Source: Dunaliella salina
Lineage: Eukaryota > Chlorophyta > Chlorophyceae > Chlamydomonadales > Dunaliellaceae
DNA: 25,701 nt
Direction: 5' to 3'
NCBI GenBank assembly: GCA_002284615.2
Contig: MU070212.1
Coordinates: forward strand, 81,125 to 106,825
Shown: positions 16,013-24,775 of the stretch, one piece after another
Numbering within the stretch: position 1 is the stretch's first letter
Layout of the letters: each line of letters starts with the position of its first letter
Made by a program: the position numbers and the translations under genes
Notes under the pieces: generated by a model
Database searches by the model: none
Told to the model about the DNA's origin: nothing
Seen by the model: only the letters and a program-made list of their open reading frames with translations

Positions 16013-16787
16013 CTAAACTTTTAAAGCATGGACACAAAGTCTGATACCAGCCACACTCCAAACAATGTGTTTAGGAAGGTCCAGGTAAGAGTATTTAGGC
16101 ACAATGTAGTGAAGCGTGCATTCTTGGTTGGAATTGCACTCCAGTGAGGATAGGTAAACTTTCTGCTGTTGAGTTCTCGTGAATGATAATAAGAGGATTG
16201 TCTCCAGTAAGCCAGATGACGAGACCTGAGGTCCATAACTAGCTGACTCAAATCCACAAGTTCGCCTAGTGTATCTTCTGCTGGAAAGCATGCGCATGAT
16301 GTGAGCCATTCGTGGCAGCCAACAAGTGTGCAGTCCAACAAGAAGAGTCCCTGGATCTGAGAGAGATATCTGCATGGAAAACTCTCTGTAGAAGAGGACT
16401 GTTGCGCTGAATGAGTGCATTGCACAAGTGTGCACAAGCTCTGAGCCACCTAAACTGAATAGGCTCTATCCCACGCTCCCTCAAAATACACCAAGAAGGA
16501 GTGGAGCTTCTTAAGCATGGATCCCAGGAAACGCAGAAGCCATCTCTGAATGATGTTGTCAATCCCCTGTTGAAGATAAGGAGTGGCCTACACCTGACTT
16601 GCGTACATGCCTGCTGGGATGACATATGTCTTGAACAGCCATAGGCATGCATGGAGGCGGTGTGTGATTTGATGTTGATGATTGGATGTGTGTACTCGAG
16701 CCACTTAACCCACTTCAAACGACCCACTTCTAATACTATTTCTCCTTCCCTCAAAGCATGCTTTACACAGCAGGCACAGCACCACAC
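16013..16787 (-). mobile_element. LINE remnant, lineage F1, copy 2
   Basis: Minus-strand pieces in shifting frames read LWLFKTYVIPAGMYASQV (RT thumb), IIQRWLLRFLGSML, SWCILRERGIEPIQFRWLRA, LLQRVFHADISLRSRDSSCW and LDLPKHIVWSVAGIRL. The order is the same as in 13619-14830. The conserved Trp after ASQV is a stop (TAG), and several frameshifts are present. Both ends are truncated, and it fills the gap between copy A and copy B. Confidence 0.7.
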
Positions 16788-16969
16788 AGAGGACGGGCAC
16801 AGCTAACCGCTTGAGATAACTTCACCAACTGAATACAAATTAACGCCATGTGCATAGAAAGAAAAGAAAAGAACAAGAAACTATGTAGACAGAGAAGCTC
16901 TCCCTACATCCTTAATTAAGGAAAAAGAGCCGTGTGCCCCCCACAAGGTAAGGAAAAAAGAAAGCTAAT

Positions 16970-17640
16970 GTGGATCTGCAGGGTTACTAGAAGCACGTGG
17001 CTCTAGGACCTGGCGGTGAGGAGCATTCTTGTTTTCAATAGCGCGGCGTGTGATGACTAATTTGTGTGCATATTGAACAGAGTGGGCATGAATTTGTTAA
17101 GCAAGCTTCATGGCACGTTGGCGATCCAATCCTAGTCGTTTGAATTGCTTCAGGATATGCTCAGTGTGAATAGTTCCATCTACATCCAGGAGAATAGGGT
17201 GGATTGTAACGGCTTCAGCGTTAATAAGTTTACAAAGGTCTGCATGCTGCTGCTTTGCTGCGTTGAACTGATGCTCTGGCCTTGTGTCTTTATATAACTC
17301 AATTTCTAGTTACTGGGTACTACTGGGTGCACATGGCGTTCATTTGCATGAAGCTCATGGGGTTGCCTCATGCGGCTAGCTCTGGTGGTCCTCCGTGGGG
17401 AGCTGCGCAAAGCGTGGTGGGAATGGGTAGGAGAAACATCGTAAGAAGTATGTTTGGCATTAAAATGGGGTGGTTAAGACAGCATCTGGTCGACTGGAGT
17501 TGAGCCTTTTTCCTCTCCGGAAGGTTACAAGGGAAAGATTAAGCAGGGAAAGTTCTCTCTGAGGCATGTGAAGGGAGTTGGAGGTTGTGTTGAACAAGCT
17601 TAAAATTTCTTCCTATGTCTGTGTATACTAGGCCTGTCCC
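16970..17640 (-). pseudogene. Degraded nuclease domain of LINE copy B
   Basis: This is nucleotide-homologous to the intact frame of copy A. SSRPDAVL is still readable. The E-I-K triad reads E-I-E, so the catalytic Lys is lost, and GVGGTIYT reads DVDGTIHT. Stops and frameshifts break the frame, including one in the helix after the LGLD motif. Confidence 0.65.
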
Positions 17641-18006
17641 TACAGGGCATTTGCTGAGGGCTTTTGTAATCATTCTGCTTGCAATGTTTTGGCGTTCAGT
17701 TCTCATGTTGGAGATGGTATGGCTTTGGCAGCCTGAGAGCATGTGTAGTGCGCTGTCCAAATGATGGCAGCCTGGGAGGGGGCAAGGTGGATCAGTTGAC
17801 TTTTTGAAACGCACTGCATGTTTTTGGTTGTAGAGGGTGCCTGTGCGGTAGTGCAAGATGGTACGCTTCATGGGTACAGAAATGTTGGGCATATTTCTGA
17901 AGGCATTGCTTTTTTTTTTATATCTACTTGCAGTATTAAGTTTTGATAGTAAGAGTAGTTGGCCTGTTTTGGCATTGGCATATCCAAGCTTGTGTTTAAA
18001 ATGCAT
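17539..18006 (-). pseudogene. Zinc-knuckle region of LINE copy B
   Basis: This 155-codon frame includes KRTILHYRTGTLYNQKHAV, then CPLPGCHHLDSALHMLSGC, a C-x4-C-x7-H-x4-C knuckle, then RTERQNIASRMI and GLVYTDIGRNFKL, which is the point where copy A begins. It ends at a stop within the linker to the nuclease domain. The C-x(1-4)-C-x(7-8)-H-x4-C spacing is that of the knuckle preceding the restriction-like endonuclease in R2-type LINEs. Confidence 0.7.
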
Positions 18007-18359
18007 GTGGGATTTGAGGGCATCTCAAAGATTGGGGAAATAGGTGAACTTGTGGGCGGGTGGTGGAGCCACAGGTCTGCCTGCAGCATGCACTCTTTCT
18101 TCCTTGGCTAACCAGAGAATATTTGTAAATGGATTTCCACCAGGACCTGCACCAGGGATCTCGGTGTCTGCCCCGCAGTTCAGGGCTTGCTTTGCCTAAT
18201 GTTTTGCAATAGCATCTGCACATTCATTTCAAGCAATGCCAGCATGAGACTTCACCTTGTAAATTCGAATTTTGGTATGCAGTCTCTAATGAGAGTTGAG
18301 ATCATTTCAAGGACATCTCCTTGGATAAGTCTCAGGTGTTTCTCAGGGTAAAGAATCTG

Positions 18360-18965
18360 TTAACATATTCGTTTGAGGGAGGTGAGGCTGTCTGATGCAA
18401 TATCTGTATGATTGGTAATGATAGCAGCAGCAATTGCTGCCAATTTAGCTCTAGTGATGGTTTTAGTAATTCCAGCACCGTTAGGTTCTACAAAGTTCTT
18501 GCTGTCAGTGGACGGGCAGTAGACTCCTGCTCCAATTTCTTGCTTACCGTTATGGACAAGGCAGCTGCCATTTGTGTATGCCCATGTCCTCCAATCAGCA
18601 AGTTTGAGAATTAGAATAGCACTGGATTGGCTGGGTACCGAGTCTGTATCTTGGACAGTCATGTGTAAAATTTTAGGATGTTTGGAGACGTGTTGTTTGT
18701 CAAATGGGAGGCGTTCCAGTTTATTGAAATCTGGCATGTGGGCATGCATGGGATTTAGGACAGGGTGGCTGCTGACATTCGTCAGCTTCCACTCTGTGGC
18801 TTCTTTCAGATCTCCTTTCAGGCCCAGTAGCCAATCTTCGTTATGGTAGTTGAGATGAACTCGAGCTGCAGTGTTCCAAACAGCAAAGATACGAAGGTCC
18901 CAGGTATGCTGAGGCAGAGGTATCTCTTGGTTAGGGCAGGATTGAGGGGCACTGTTACCAAGTGT
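18360..18965 (-). pseudogene. RNase H domain of LINE copy B, catalytic residues changed
   Basis: One open frame runs from the TWDLRIFAVWNTAARVHL segment to RWAYTNGSC-like WRTWAYTNGSCLVHNG, EIGAGVYCP, TITRAKLAAIAAAI and IASDSLTSLKRIC, ending in a TAA stop. These match the RNase H order TDGS, GAGVY, RAEL and (T/S)DS. The first Asp is Asn and the Glu is Lys, so two of the metal-binding acidic residues are lost while the DS Asp is kept. The domain would normally degrade the RNA strand of the RNA-DNA hybrid. Confidence 0.75.
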
Positions 18966-19572
18966 TTTGCAGATATAATTCCAAGGTCGTAACAGAGGTG
19001 GGGGTAGGCAGTGACAAGTTTGGAGTAGGGTTGGTTACCATGTTCTTATTCCAAGCCGAAAGGAACATGAATATAGCAGTGGCTTCTGTGTTGAAAATGG
19101 CAGCGTAAATGGCATGTTGCAAAGCTTGGGTCATGATTCCCTCATCATAAATGAGATGGCAAACTGAGAAGCCTGAGAATTTGGATGAGAAGGCATCATG
19201 CATGGCACCAAAAAGAGTTTCTTGGGAGTGCGCACTCCAATAATTCTGGTATTGTGGGTTGTGGTCTAGTGGGGAGGCCATTTTTTCTTGGGTTACCAAA
19301 GCCCATTTTTGGAGGGCAGTATGAATGTAAGTTGGAAGGGCTCGTGAAAAGGGGCCTTTGATCTTCTTGCTAGGGTACTTTTTTTCAAGCATGGATTTGT
19401 GGGGAAGGAGCCCTTGTAGCTCAGTAGCAAAGCTGCCAGGAGCTGGTGTTATTTTGTTGTGCATGCCAGCAAGCTTGGCCCCATACAAAGCCCTGTAAAG
19501 GATTTGGAAGCGGTTCGGGGAACTCATACCAACACATTTGCCTTGCGTACTGTATATGCAAGCCATGTGCAC
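18955..19572 (-). pseudogene. LINE internal region upstream of RNase H, unrecognised domain
   Basis: This open frame of 205 codons contains RALYGAKLAGMHNKI, CHLIYDEGIMTQALQHAIYA and EATAIFMFLSAWNKNMVTNP. It precedes, after a frameshift near 18980, an IPLPQHTWDLRIFAVWNTAA segment in the next frame. I do not recognise an enzyme family. Its place, length and lack of an FxDD motif argue against the RT palm. It is probably a lineage-specific region between RT and RNase H. Confidence 0.45.
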
Positions 19573-19690
19573 CCTGTATATTTCTGGGAGAATGAGGGGG
19601 ATAGGAGTAGGAGGGCAATGTCAGTGGGATCCTGTGTCTGATGATGCTGGATGAGGGGTTTGCCGATCTATTCAAAAATAGGAAAGAAGG

Positions 19691-19775
19691 AGGTCAAATT
19701 TTGACCTTTTAGGCACTTTTCAGGGAAGGTTTCAGGCAAAGTTTCAGGCAAGGTTTGGCAAGGTTTTTTCAAGGG
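19691..19775. repeat. AGGTCAAA-T-TTTGACCT inverted repeat and (GTTTCAGGCAA)n short tandem
   Basis: An 8-base-arm palindrome (19691-19707) is followed by GGTTTCAGGCAAAGTTTCAGG and AAGGTTTGGCAAGG, about four degenerate 11-13-base units. It lies just outside the 5' end of LINE copy B. Confidence 0.65.
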
Positions 19776-19957
19776 AGATGGCTGAAATTCTGTATCTCAC
19801 CAACCACTGGGTTTTTTTACTCCATTTTTTTGCATTGATATTCTTTTATTACAAGGACCCCAAATTACTAAAAGTGATCCAATTTGGTGTAGTGGGTGAT
19901 CTTGAATGGAGATTTGGTGCCAAAAACTAGGGTTCACGCCGCGGCTAATTTGGCACG

Positions 19958-20047
19958 TCTCCCGGGACTGGTCACAAACGTGTTTCAGTGCTAGATAGAA
20001 CAATCTATCAAAGGGAACCAAGTTTCAATGTGACTAGTCCCGGGAGA
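19958..20047. repeat. Long inverted repeat / hairpin
   Basis: TCTCCCGGGACTGGTCACA (19958-19976) and TGTGACTAGTCCCGGGAGA (20029-20047) pair over 19 bases with one mismatch. The 52-base loop contains a second small hairpin, GATAG-AACAAT-CTATC. It lies between two head-to-head LINE remnants. Confidence 0.85.
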
Positions 20048-20603
20048 TATTCACAAGGAGCATGCCAAAAACACCTAATTTTGGGCCTCAGCTTCCCCCC
20101 TCTGATAATTGAGGTAAATATAAGTGCTGAGGTTTGCTGTTCCCAATTCGCACTTTTCATGCATTTTGAAATTTGTCTTGGAGGTTTGGAAAGGGGCCAG
20201 TATTCTGTACGAGACCTGTGTGTTGTGACAGGCGCAGCAAGCCAGTGGAGATGGAAGAGAGGAAAAGGAAAAGCTACGCTATTAAACAATGTCTGATATG
20301 GCTTTCACTGAAGATCTCTTCCACACAGAATGATGGCATGCACTGCTCCCACACTTTCCCGATACGCTATCTCACCAACCTGAGCGACAAACTTAAAGCA
20401 CACATGCACGAGAAACACAAATTGGCTTTGCTAACACCACTGGCTACCACTACCAGAGATGGCAGAAGCTTAGCGATGCCACACCACCCACCACCAATGC
20501 CAACACTGAAGCTCACAACCCAATATCTCAACTTGCAAACAAGGAGGTTAGCAACTCCTTCTGGAAAAATCCAAAGGTTGCCCTTAAACAACAAATAAAT
20601 CTT

Positions 20604-21287
20604 ATGAAGTATCAAACAGATACACTGTACACACAGAGTCATGCCTCCAACTTCAACTTTTCCAGTTCTGATAGATGCCCACTCTGTGCAAATACGGACA
20701 ACATTTATCACGTTCTGCTTAGGTGCACCAACCCAACAATGAGTGGGATGCACACTAACAGACACAATGCGGCCCTTAGCCCCTGTGTAGAAGCCCTCAG
20801 TAAAGGCTGATATGGCTCATACCTCATTAGCATGGATGGCTGCAATTATGACAGACTTCTAGATCAAGGCATACAAATCCCTGAAAACATCTATCGAGCT
20901 ATTCCAGACTGGGTTTTCCCAAATGGCAGTGCCTCACCTGCACGGCACCAAAGCCGCCCTGATGCTCTCTTTGTGCGCCCTATCCCAGGCAGACAAGCCC
21001 ACCTCGATCCTTCCAAGATCCCCCCATAAGATAGGGACATCCACCTTGATGAACTTAAATTCTGCCCTAACACAAATCCCTTCATCACTTTAGAACGTGT
21101 GCAGGCTCAATATTCCCACATCATAAACAGACTTAAAACACGCAGCTTAAGAAACCCAAACAGGAATAACAAAGTGACCTTGCACATCATCTTAATTGGT
21201 GTGGGTGGTACGATTTACAATGATTATACAATTACACGTGTACGGTGCACCCCTTATAAATCTGGGCCTGACCAAACAAAAAGCTAA
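20604..21287 (+). pseudogene. Zinc knuckle plus PD-(D/E)XK-like nuclease of LINE lineage F3
   Basis: One frame with two stops. Its motif order is C-x2-C-x7-H-x4-C, IYRAIPDWVFP, SRPDAL, D-E-L-K-FC and ILIGVGGTIY, the same as in copies A and B although the sequences between motifs are quite different. The RPD-to-E-x-K distance is about 33 residues, nearer to the R2 type than copy A. The catalytic Asp, Glu and Lys candidates are all present. The C-terminal helix continues in another frame after 21245. Confidence 0.65.
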
Positions 21288-21464
21288 ATCGCTAGCATCC
21301 CAGCTTAGGGACCATGCCACTGAAAAATCATCCACCATCATTAACACTAGACATACACTTTGCTTTTAGGGTGCATCTGGAAGGGGTTTGCTGGGCGCAC
21401 AGAGGCGGCTAAGGATGGAAGAAGGAGAGCCCGAGCGCTCAGGGGCATGGCAAGCAATCCTTTG

Positions 21465-21620
21465 GATCCCCATTAGTTTTTTTCTCTTGCCCTCTCCTAG
21501 GCTAGTTTTGTCTAGTTTAGGTAGAGGGCCCCCTGGTGAGGTCTCTAACTTTTGTTAGGGGTTCTTCCCTTAATGCATGCAGCCTTTGGCTTGCGTAGAA
21601 TTTTCTTTTCTTTTCTTTTC
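21465..21620 (+). repeat. S1 reference copy: 3' UTR and (TTTTC)n tail of the F3 LINE
   Basis: It runs GATCCCCATTAG, CCTCTCCTAGGCTAG, CCCCTGGTGAGGTCTCTAAC, CTTCCCTTAATGCATGCAGC, GGCTTGCGTAG, then TTTTC repeats. It directly follows the F3 coding end. The start GATCC(A/C)CATTAG and the end GCxTxCGTAG plus (TTTTC)n also occur after the stop of copy A, which supports the 3' UTR reading. Confidence 0.7.
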
Positions 21621-21755
21621 CCGATAGCATTTATTGAGGGAAGGACCTGCTTGCTCAAGGCAAACCCCTCACCGGCACCTGGAGTCGTACCCGGACCTCC
21701 CACGCTTCGGGCCACGTTTCACCCATTAAGCTACGATTCAAATTCCAGCGGATTC
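21621..21755 (-). mobile_element. tRNA-derived SINE, tail-to-tail with the F3 LINE
   Basis: On the minus strand TAGCTTAATGGGT (21733-21721) fits the Pol III A box and GGTACGACTCC (21691-21681) the B box, 42 bases apart as in tRNAs. AGCGTGGGAGGTCCGGG before the B box looks like the variable and T-arm of a tRNA. The body ends CAATAAATGCTATCGGG followed by (AAAAG)n, the same bases that form the T-rich tail of the LINE on the other strand. Confidence 0.6.
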
Positions 21756-21799
21756 CGAAAGTTTCCAGGGTAATTTCAAATGAGTTTTGGCCTGGTTGA

Positions 21800-22420
21800 G
21801 TGAAATGTCAGGTTCATTTGGCAATGCTATCAAAATTGCAACTGCACATAAAACCCAAAGGTCATGGGCCTACTGAAGCCATCACCAGAGCAGAACTTGT
21901 AAGCACTGAACTGGGGCTAATAGTAAGCCCCACAAAAAAACAAACTCTGAATCCGATGTGCATGAGAAACCACCTGCATGCAAAAAGCAGTCCATACTAC
22001 AGCATTTCCCCCACCCTATTCATTTTTACTGTAGAAGACTTGACACGTGGCAAAGTCAAAGCCCAATCTGGCGTAAGCAACGAGGGGGCCGACGCCTGCG
22101 CTCGCACAGTAGCCCTCACGGACACCACCAACATTGTCCGTCCAGCTGCAAGGGACCCATTCCACACAATTTCTATTGGCTCTCATTAAAGCCCCCTCAC
22201 GCACAAAATGATGGCATGCGCCGCTCCCATGCTTTCCCAATCCATTACCTCACCAACCCGAATAGCAAATTTAAGGAACACATGCACAAGATGCACCAGC
22301 TTGGCTCAGCTGATACTTCTGGCTACCATTACAAAAGATGGCAGAGTCTCACCTCTGCCCCACAATCCGCTTCCCCAATGCCACAGTCAACATCAGGCTT
22401 TTTCCATTTTCTTTTCTTTT
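21800..22420 (+). mobile_element. LINE remnant, lineage F3, copy 2: internally deleted RNase H and linker
   Basis: The plus strand reads TAHKTQRSWAY-like sequence, then jumps directly to EAITRAELVSTELGLI, so the TDGS part of RNase H is deleted. It continues VKAQSGVSNEGADACARTVA (the RNase H C-terminal His/Asp region, with Gln where His is usual). A frameshift near 22170 leads to WLSLKPPHAQNDGMRRSHAF, homologous to the start of 20290. It ends in a T/C-rich stretch at 22399-22420. Confidence 0.65.
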
Positions 22421-22448
22421 CAGAGGGGGTCAATAGTGTATGGGTTGT

Positions 22449-22521
22449 CAAGTAAGGTAAGGTTACATAGCTTTGGATAAGCGGATGCCTACAAGCCGCA
22501 GCTGAGCGGAAACGCAGAGGC
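22449..22521 (+). repeat. S3 dispersed repeat, copy 3
   Basis: AGTAAGGTAAGGTTACATAG, then GCCTACAAGCCGCAGCTGAG and CGGAAACGCAGAGG. It follows directly on the T/C-rich end of the F3 copy 2. Confidence 0.65.
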
Positions 22522-22539
22522 CTTCCTTGTTTTACCTGG

Positions 22540-22690
22540 TAGCAGTCAATCATTTTGACTGGAGGCCTTCTTTGTTGTAACCTGTAACCTTTTTTCCTTC
22601 ATGAATTAATCGCCTTTTATGAGCAGGCTTGCAGTCGCAATTCTTGACTGAGGGCCTCGGAAACCTTGTTAATCTTGTAACCTGTAACCT
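22540..22690 (-). repeat. Hairpin repeat (H1), copies 3 and 4
   Basis: On the minus strand AGGTTACAACAAAGAAGGCC, TCCAGTCAAAATGATTGACTG (22592-22540) forms the H1 hairpin. A second, half copy (AGGTTACAAG ... GAGGCCCTCAGTCAAGAA) lies at 22690-22640. TTGTAACCTGTAACCT occurs at the end of each. Confidence 0.55.
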
Positions 22691-22989
22691 GCAGCCAGAC
22701 TTGTCTGTAAAAGCTGAAAGCTGAGTTCCAAAGTGGTACCTGCTGATAGAAACATGCGCACACGTACGGGATGTAAATGTGATTCCGGTAAGTCCATTAG
22801 AATAGTGTGTAACGTGACCCTATTATTGTGTTGTGTACCCCAAAGGGTTTTTGTGCGCACGCTCTCATTCAATGAATGGGGCAATATGGGTGTGCAATAC
22901 ACCTGGTGGTGAAGGAAGTTACACCATTGCCTTTTTCCTAACCATGCAATTTTTTTAAACGTCTGCATAAATTACGCCAAGAGCACAGT

Positions 22990-23105
22990 GAAAGTTAGCT
23001 TTGGTCATTCCTAAATGCATGGGGCCTCTGGCTTGCGCAGACTTTTTTTTTTTTGCCTGCCCTGCCCTGCCCTTGTAGGCGGATAAAGCAATGTAACCTT
23101 ACTTG
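22990..23105 (+). repeat. S1 3' fragment followed by an inverted S3 fragment
   Basis: ATTCCTAAATGCATGGGGCC, CTCTGGCTTGCGCAGAC and a T run match the S1 end. After a CCTGCCCTGCCC stretch, CCTTGTAGGCGGATAAAGC and AATGTAACCTTACTT match S3 in reverse. Confidence 0.6.
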
Positions 23106-23929
23106 TTGCTTTTGCACGCTTCTGAGCTAACCCCTTGTCCCCTGACGCAAGTGACAAGGTAAGCGCGGCCCACTCACTCAGGCAAATGTGCTTTGCACTG
23201 ATCTGTTCTGCACGCCCTTGCTCTGAGTCCATGCCTTCGGATGAGTACCTTCCGGTTGAGTACTAAAGATGCTCTGACATTCAAGTTATTCCTTAACATG
23301 CATAAGTTTGCACCAGTAAGTCTCCAGCGTATTATTTTCCTATTCAAATAAATGGAATGCACACATTAAACAAGTTGCAGTTGCTGTAATTGGTGCTATT
23401 TTTGTAACATGACACAAGCAGTCATGGCATTGCGCCTAACATAACAAAAGAAAAAAGCTACAAAGAAGGTTGAAAGGAGACACATAAGTCAAAGATTAAA
23501 GAAGACGGATGAACGAGCAGAAGAACTAAGCGAATGGAACAGTAGAGCAGGCAGGCAATGTCAAGGTGCAAGTCCATGGAAAACCAGCGCATGGGAAAAG
23601 AAAAAACGATGGGCTAGAAGCACCCAGCTGGACTATCATATTCTCACTGTTCAACAGAGTTAGAAAAAGCAACCTGTCAGAAGACATAACTGCCGGGATC
23701 GGTGCAAGAGCTGTCTGAAAAACAGGAGACTAGCTCTCAAGACCTGGCCTATGCTTCAAGACCCTCCGTCCCTTGCTCTTCTTCCACACCACCATTGTCA
23801 TAGCGAACGTAAGGAAACACGGTTGCAGGGGCGGACACTTGACCGTTTGGGTGCAGCATTGAAAAGCAGCGCATGCAGTAGAGAGTGGGATTGAGCATGC
23901 CCAGGGGGTCATCGTACACAACCTGAGGT
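23106..23929. other. No gene or element recognised
   Basis: Short frames only; no splice-bounded segment with family similarity was found. Confidence 0.4.
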
Positions 23930-23975
23930 GTGCAATGGCAGGAGGAGACCGGTCATTGCACAATAGTGCAGAGAG

Positions 23976-24056
<81 letters not shown>

Positions 24057-24148
24057 GCACTTTTCGAGTACTGTAGCAGAGAGAGACAGACCATAGTACA
24101 TGAATGCAGTGCTGTGGCAGGAAGAGACAGATCATTGCACACTCCCAG
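23930..24148. repeat. Three 40-bp units with an expanded (GA)n tract (23981-24052)
   Basis: GTGCAATGGCAGGAGGAGAC and so on (23930-23970), GTACTGTAGCAGAGAGAGAC (24068-24108) and GTGCTGTGGCAGGAAGAGAC (24109-24148) are versions of one unit ending CATTGCAC/CATAGTAC. A 72-base pure GA tract separates the first from the second. Open Ser-Leu frames across it are repeat artefacts. Confidence 0.75.
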
Positions 24149-24149
24149 G

Positions 24150-24610
24150 ACAGGGTAGGTTAGGGCAGCACAGGATTATGCAGCCTCCCCAGAAAGCTTA
24201 GATGGAGCAAAAGGTAAACCTTAGATATTCAGACCAACCTATGAGAGTCAACTGGAAGAGGAAAAAGGCCTTGCCCAAAATAGATCATCTTTCATGTCTT
24301 GGTGGGATGTATACATGTATGTGTAGGGATGCATGTATATGAAGGGATGCATGTAAGTGCAAGATGTGCTTACATGCTCATGTCCAGTTCCAGCCTTTTG
24401 AACAGACCCTAGATCGCTTCCTAGTCAGGGGACCTCTTAATGCATGCAGCTTTGCAGAAAAGTCTTTTCTAGGGTTGGTCGTATCAAAATGCCGCATGTA
24501 CCTGTTTTTGGACAGGGAGAATACACATTTTGTGGCGTTTATACATGGAATTGGCCAACCCTATTCTTTTCTTTGCAGATGCTAGGATGTGCAAAGGCAG
24601 CACGAGGCTG
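24150..24610. other. No gene recognised; short (GGGATGCATGTA)n repeat near 24310-24360
   Basis: GGGATGCATGTA occurs twice within 60 bases. A weak S1-like patch (CTTAATGCATGCAGC) is at 24436-24450. Nothing else is supported. Confidence 0.4.
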
Positions 24611-24631
24611 TTGTGCGTGTCAATGACCTGA

Positions 24632-24775
24632 AAAGGAAAGAAAAAAGAAAAAGAAGAAAACAGTCTACGCAAGCCAGAGGCCGCGTGCATTAGGGGAGGG
24701 ACCCCTAACTGGAGAGTTAGAAGTCTCTCACCACTCACCAGATGACCTGACTACAAGGTAACAAAAGACAGAACA
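24632..24775 (-). mobile_element. S1 repeat copy (5'-truncated LINE 3' end) with a target-site duplication
   Basis: On the minus strand it runs from CTCACC...CTCTAAC-like S1 sequence through CCCTAATGCACGCGGCCTCT and GGCTTGCGTAGACTG to a T/C-rich tail. It is flanked by TTGTGCGTGTCAATGACCTGA (24611-24631) and TTGTACATGTCAATGACCTGA (24776-24796), 19 of 21 identical. Confidence 0.75.

Larger units (their letters stand above)
16855..19675 (-). mobile_element. LINE remnant, lineage F2, copy B (about 2.8 kb)
   Basis: This is the longest element here. In minus-strand order it has an unrecognised domain (19572-18955), a connector with TWDLRIFAVWNTAARVHL, RNase H (about 18620-18360), a degraded linker, a zinc knuckle (around 17760), a degraded nuclease domain (17640-16970), a 3' untranslated part and a T/C-rich tail (16861-16880). 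Multiple stops and frameshifts make it non-functional. The RT palm is not present within the window. Confidence 0.75.
20290..21620 (+). mobile_element. LINE remnant, lineage F3 (zinc knuckle, nuclease domain, 3' UTR)
   Basis: 5'-truncated plus-strand element. It has a linker (SLKISSTQNDGMHCSHTFPI), a frameshift near 20535, a zinc knuckle CPLCANTDNIYHVLLRC, a nuclease domain with SRPDALFV and LDELKFC, and GVGGTIYNDYT. A second frameshift near 21245 precedes the C-terminal helix and stop near 21370. About 90 bases later the S1 sequence follows without a break and ends in (TTTTC)n at 21605-21620. Only two in-frame stops (20808 and 21027) interrupt the 20604-21240 stretch, so it is moderately young or slowly decaying. 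Confidence 0.75.

Noticed and set aside
24364..24585. A small plus-strand gene
   Set aside because: The 73-codon frame crosses an S1-like patch and shows no family similarity.
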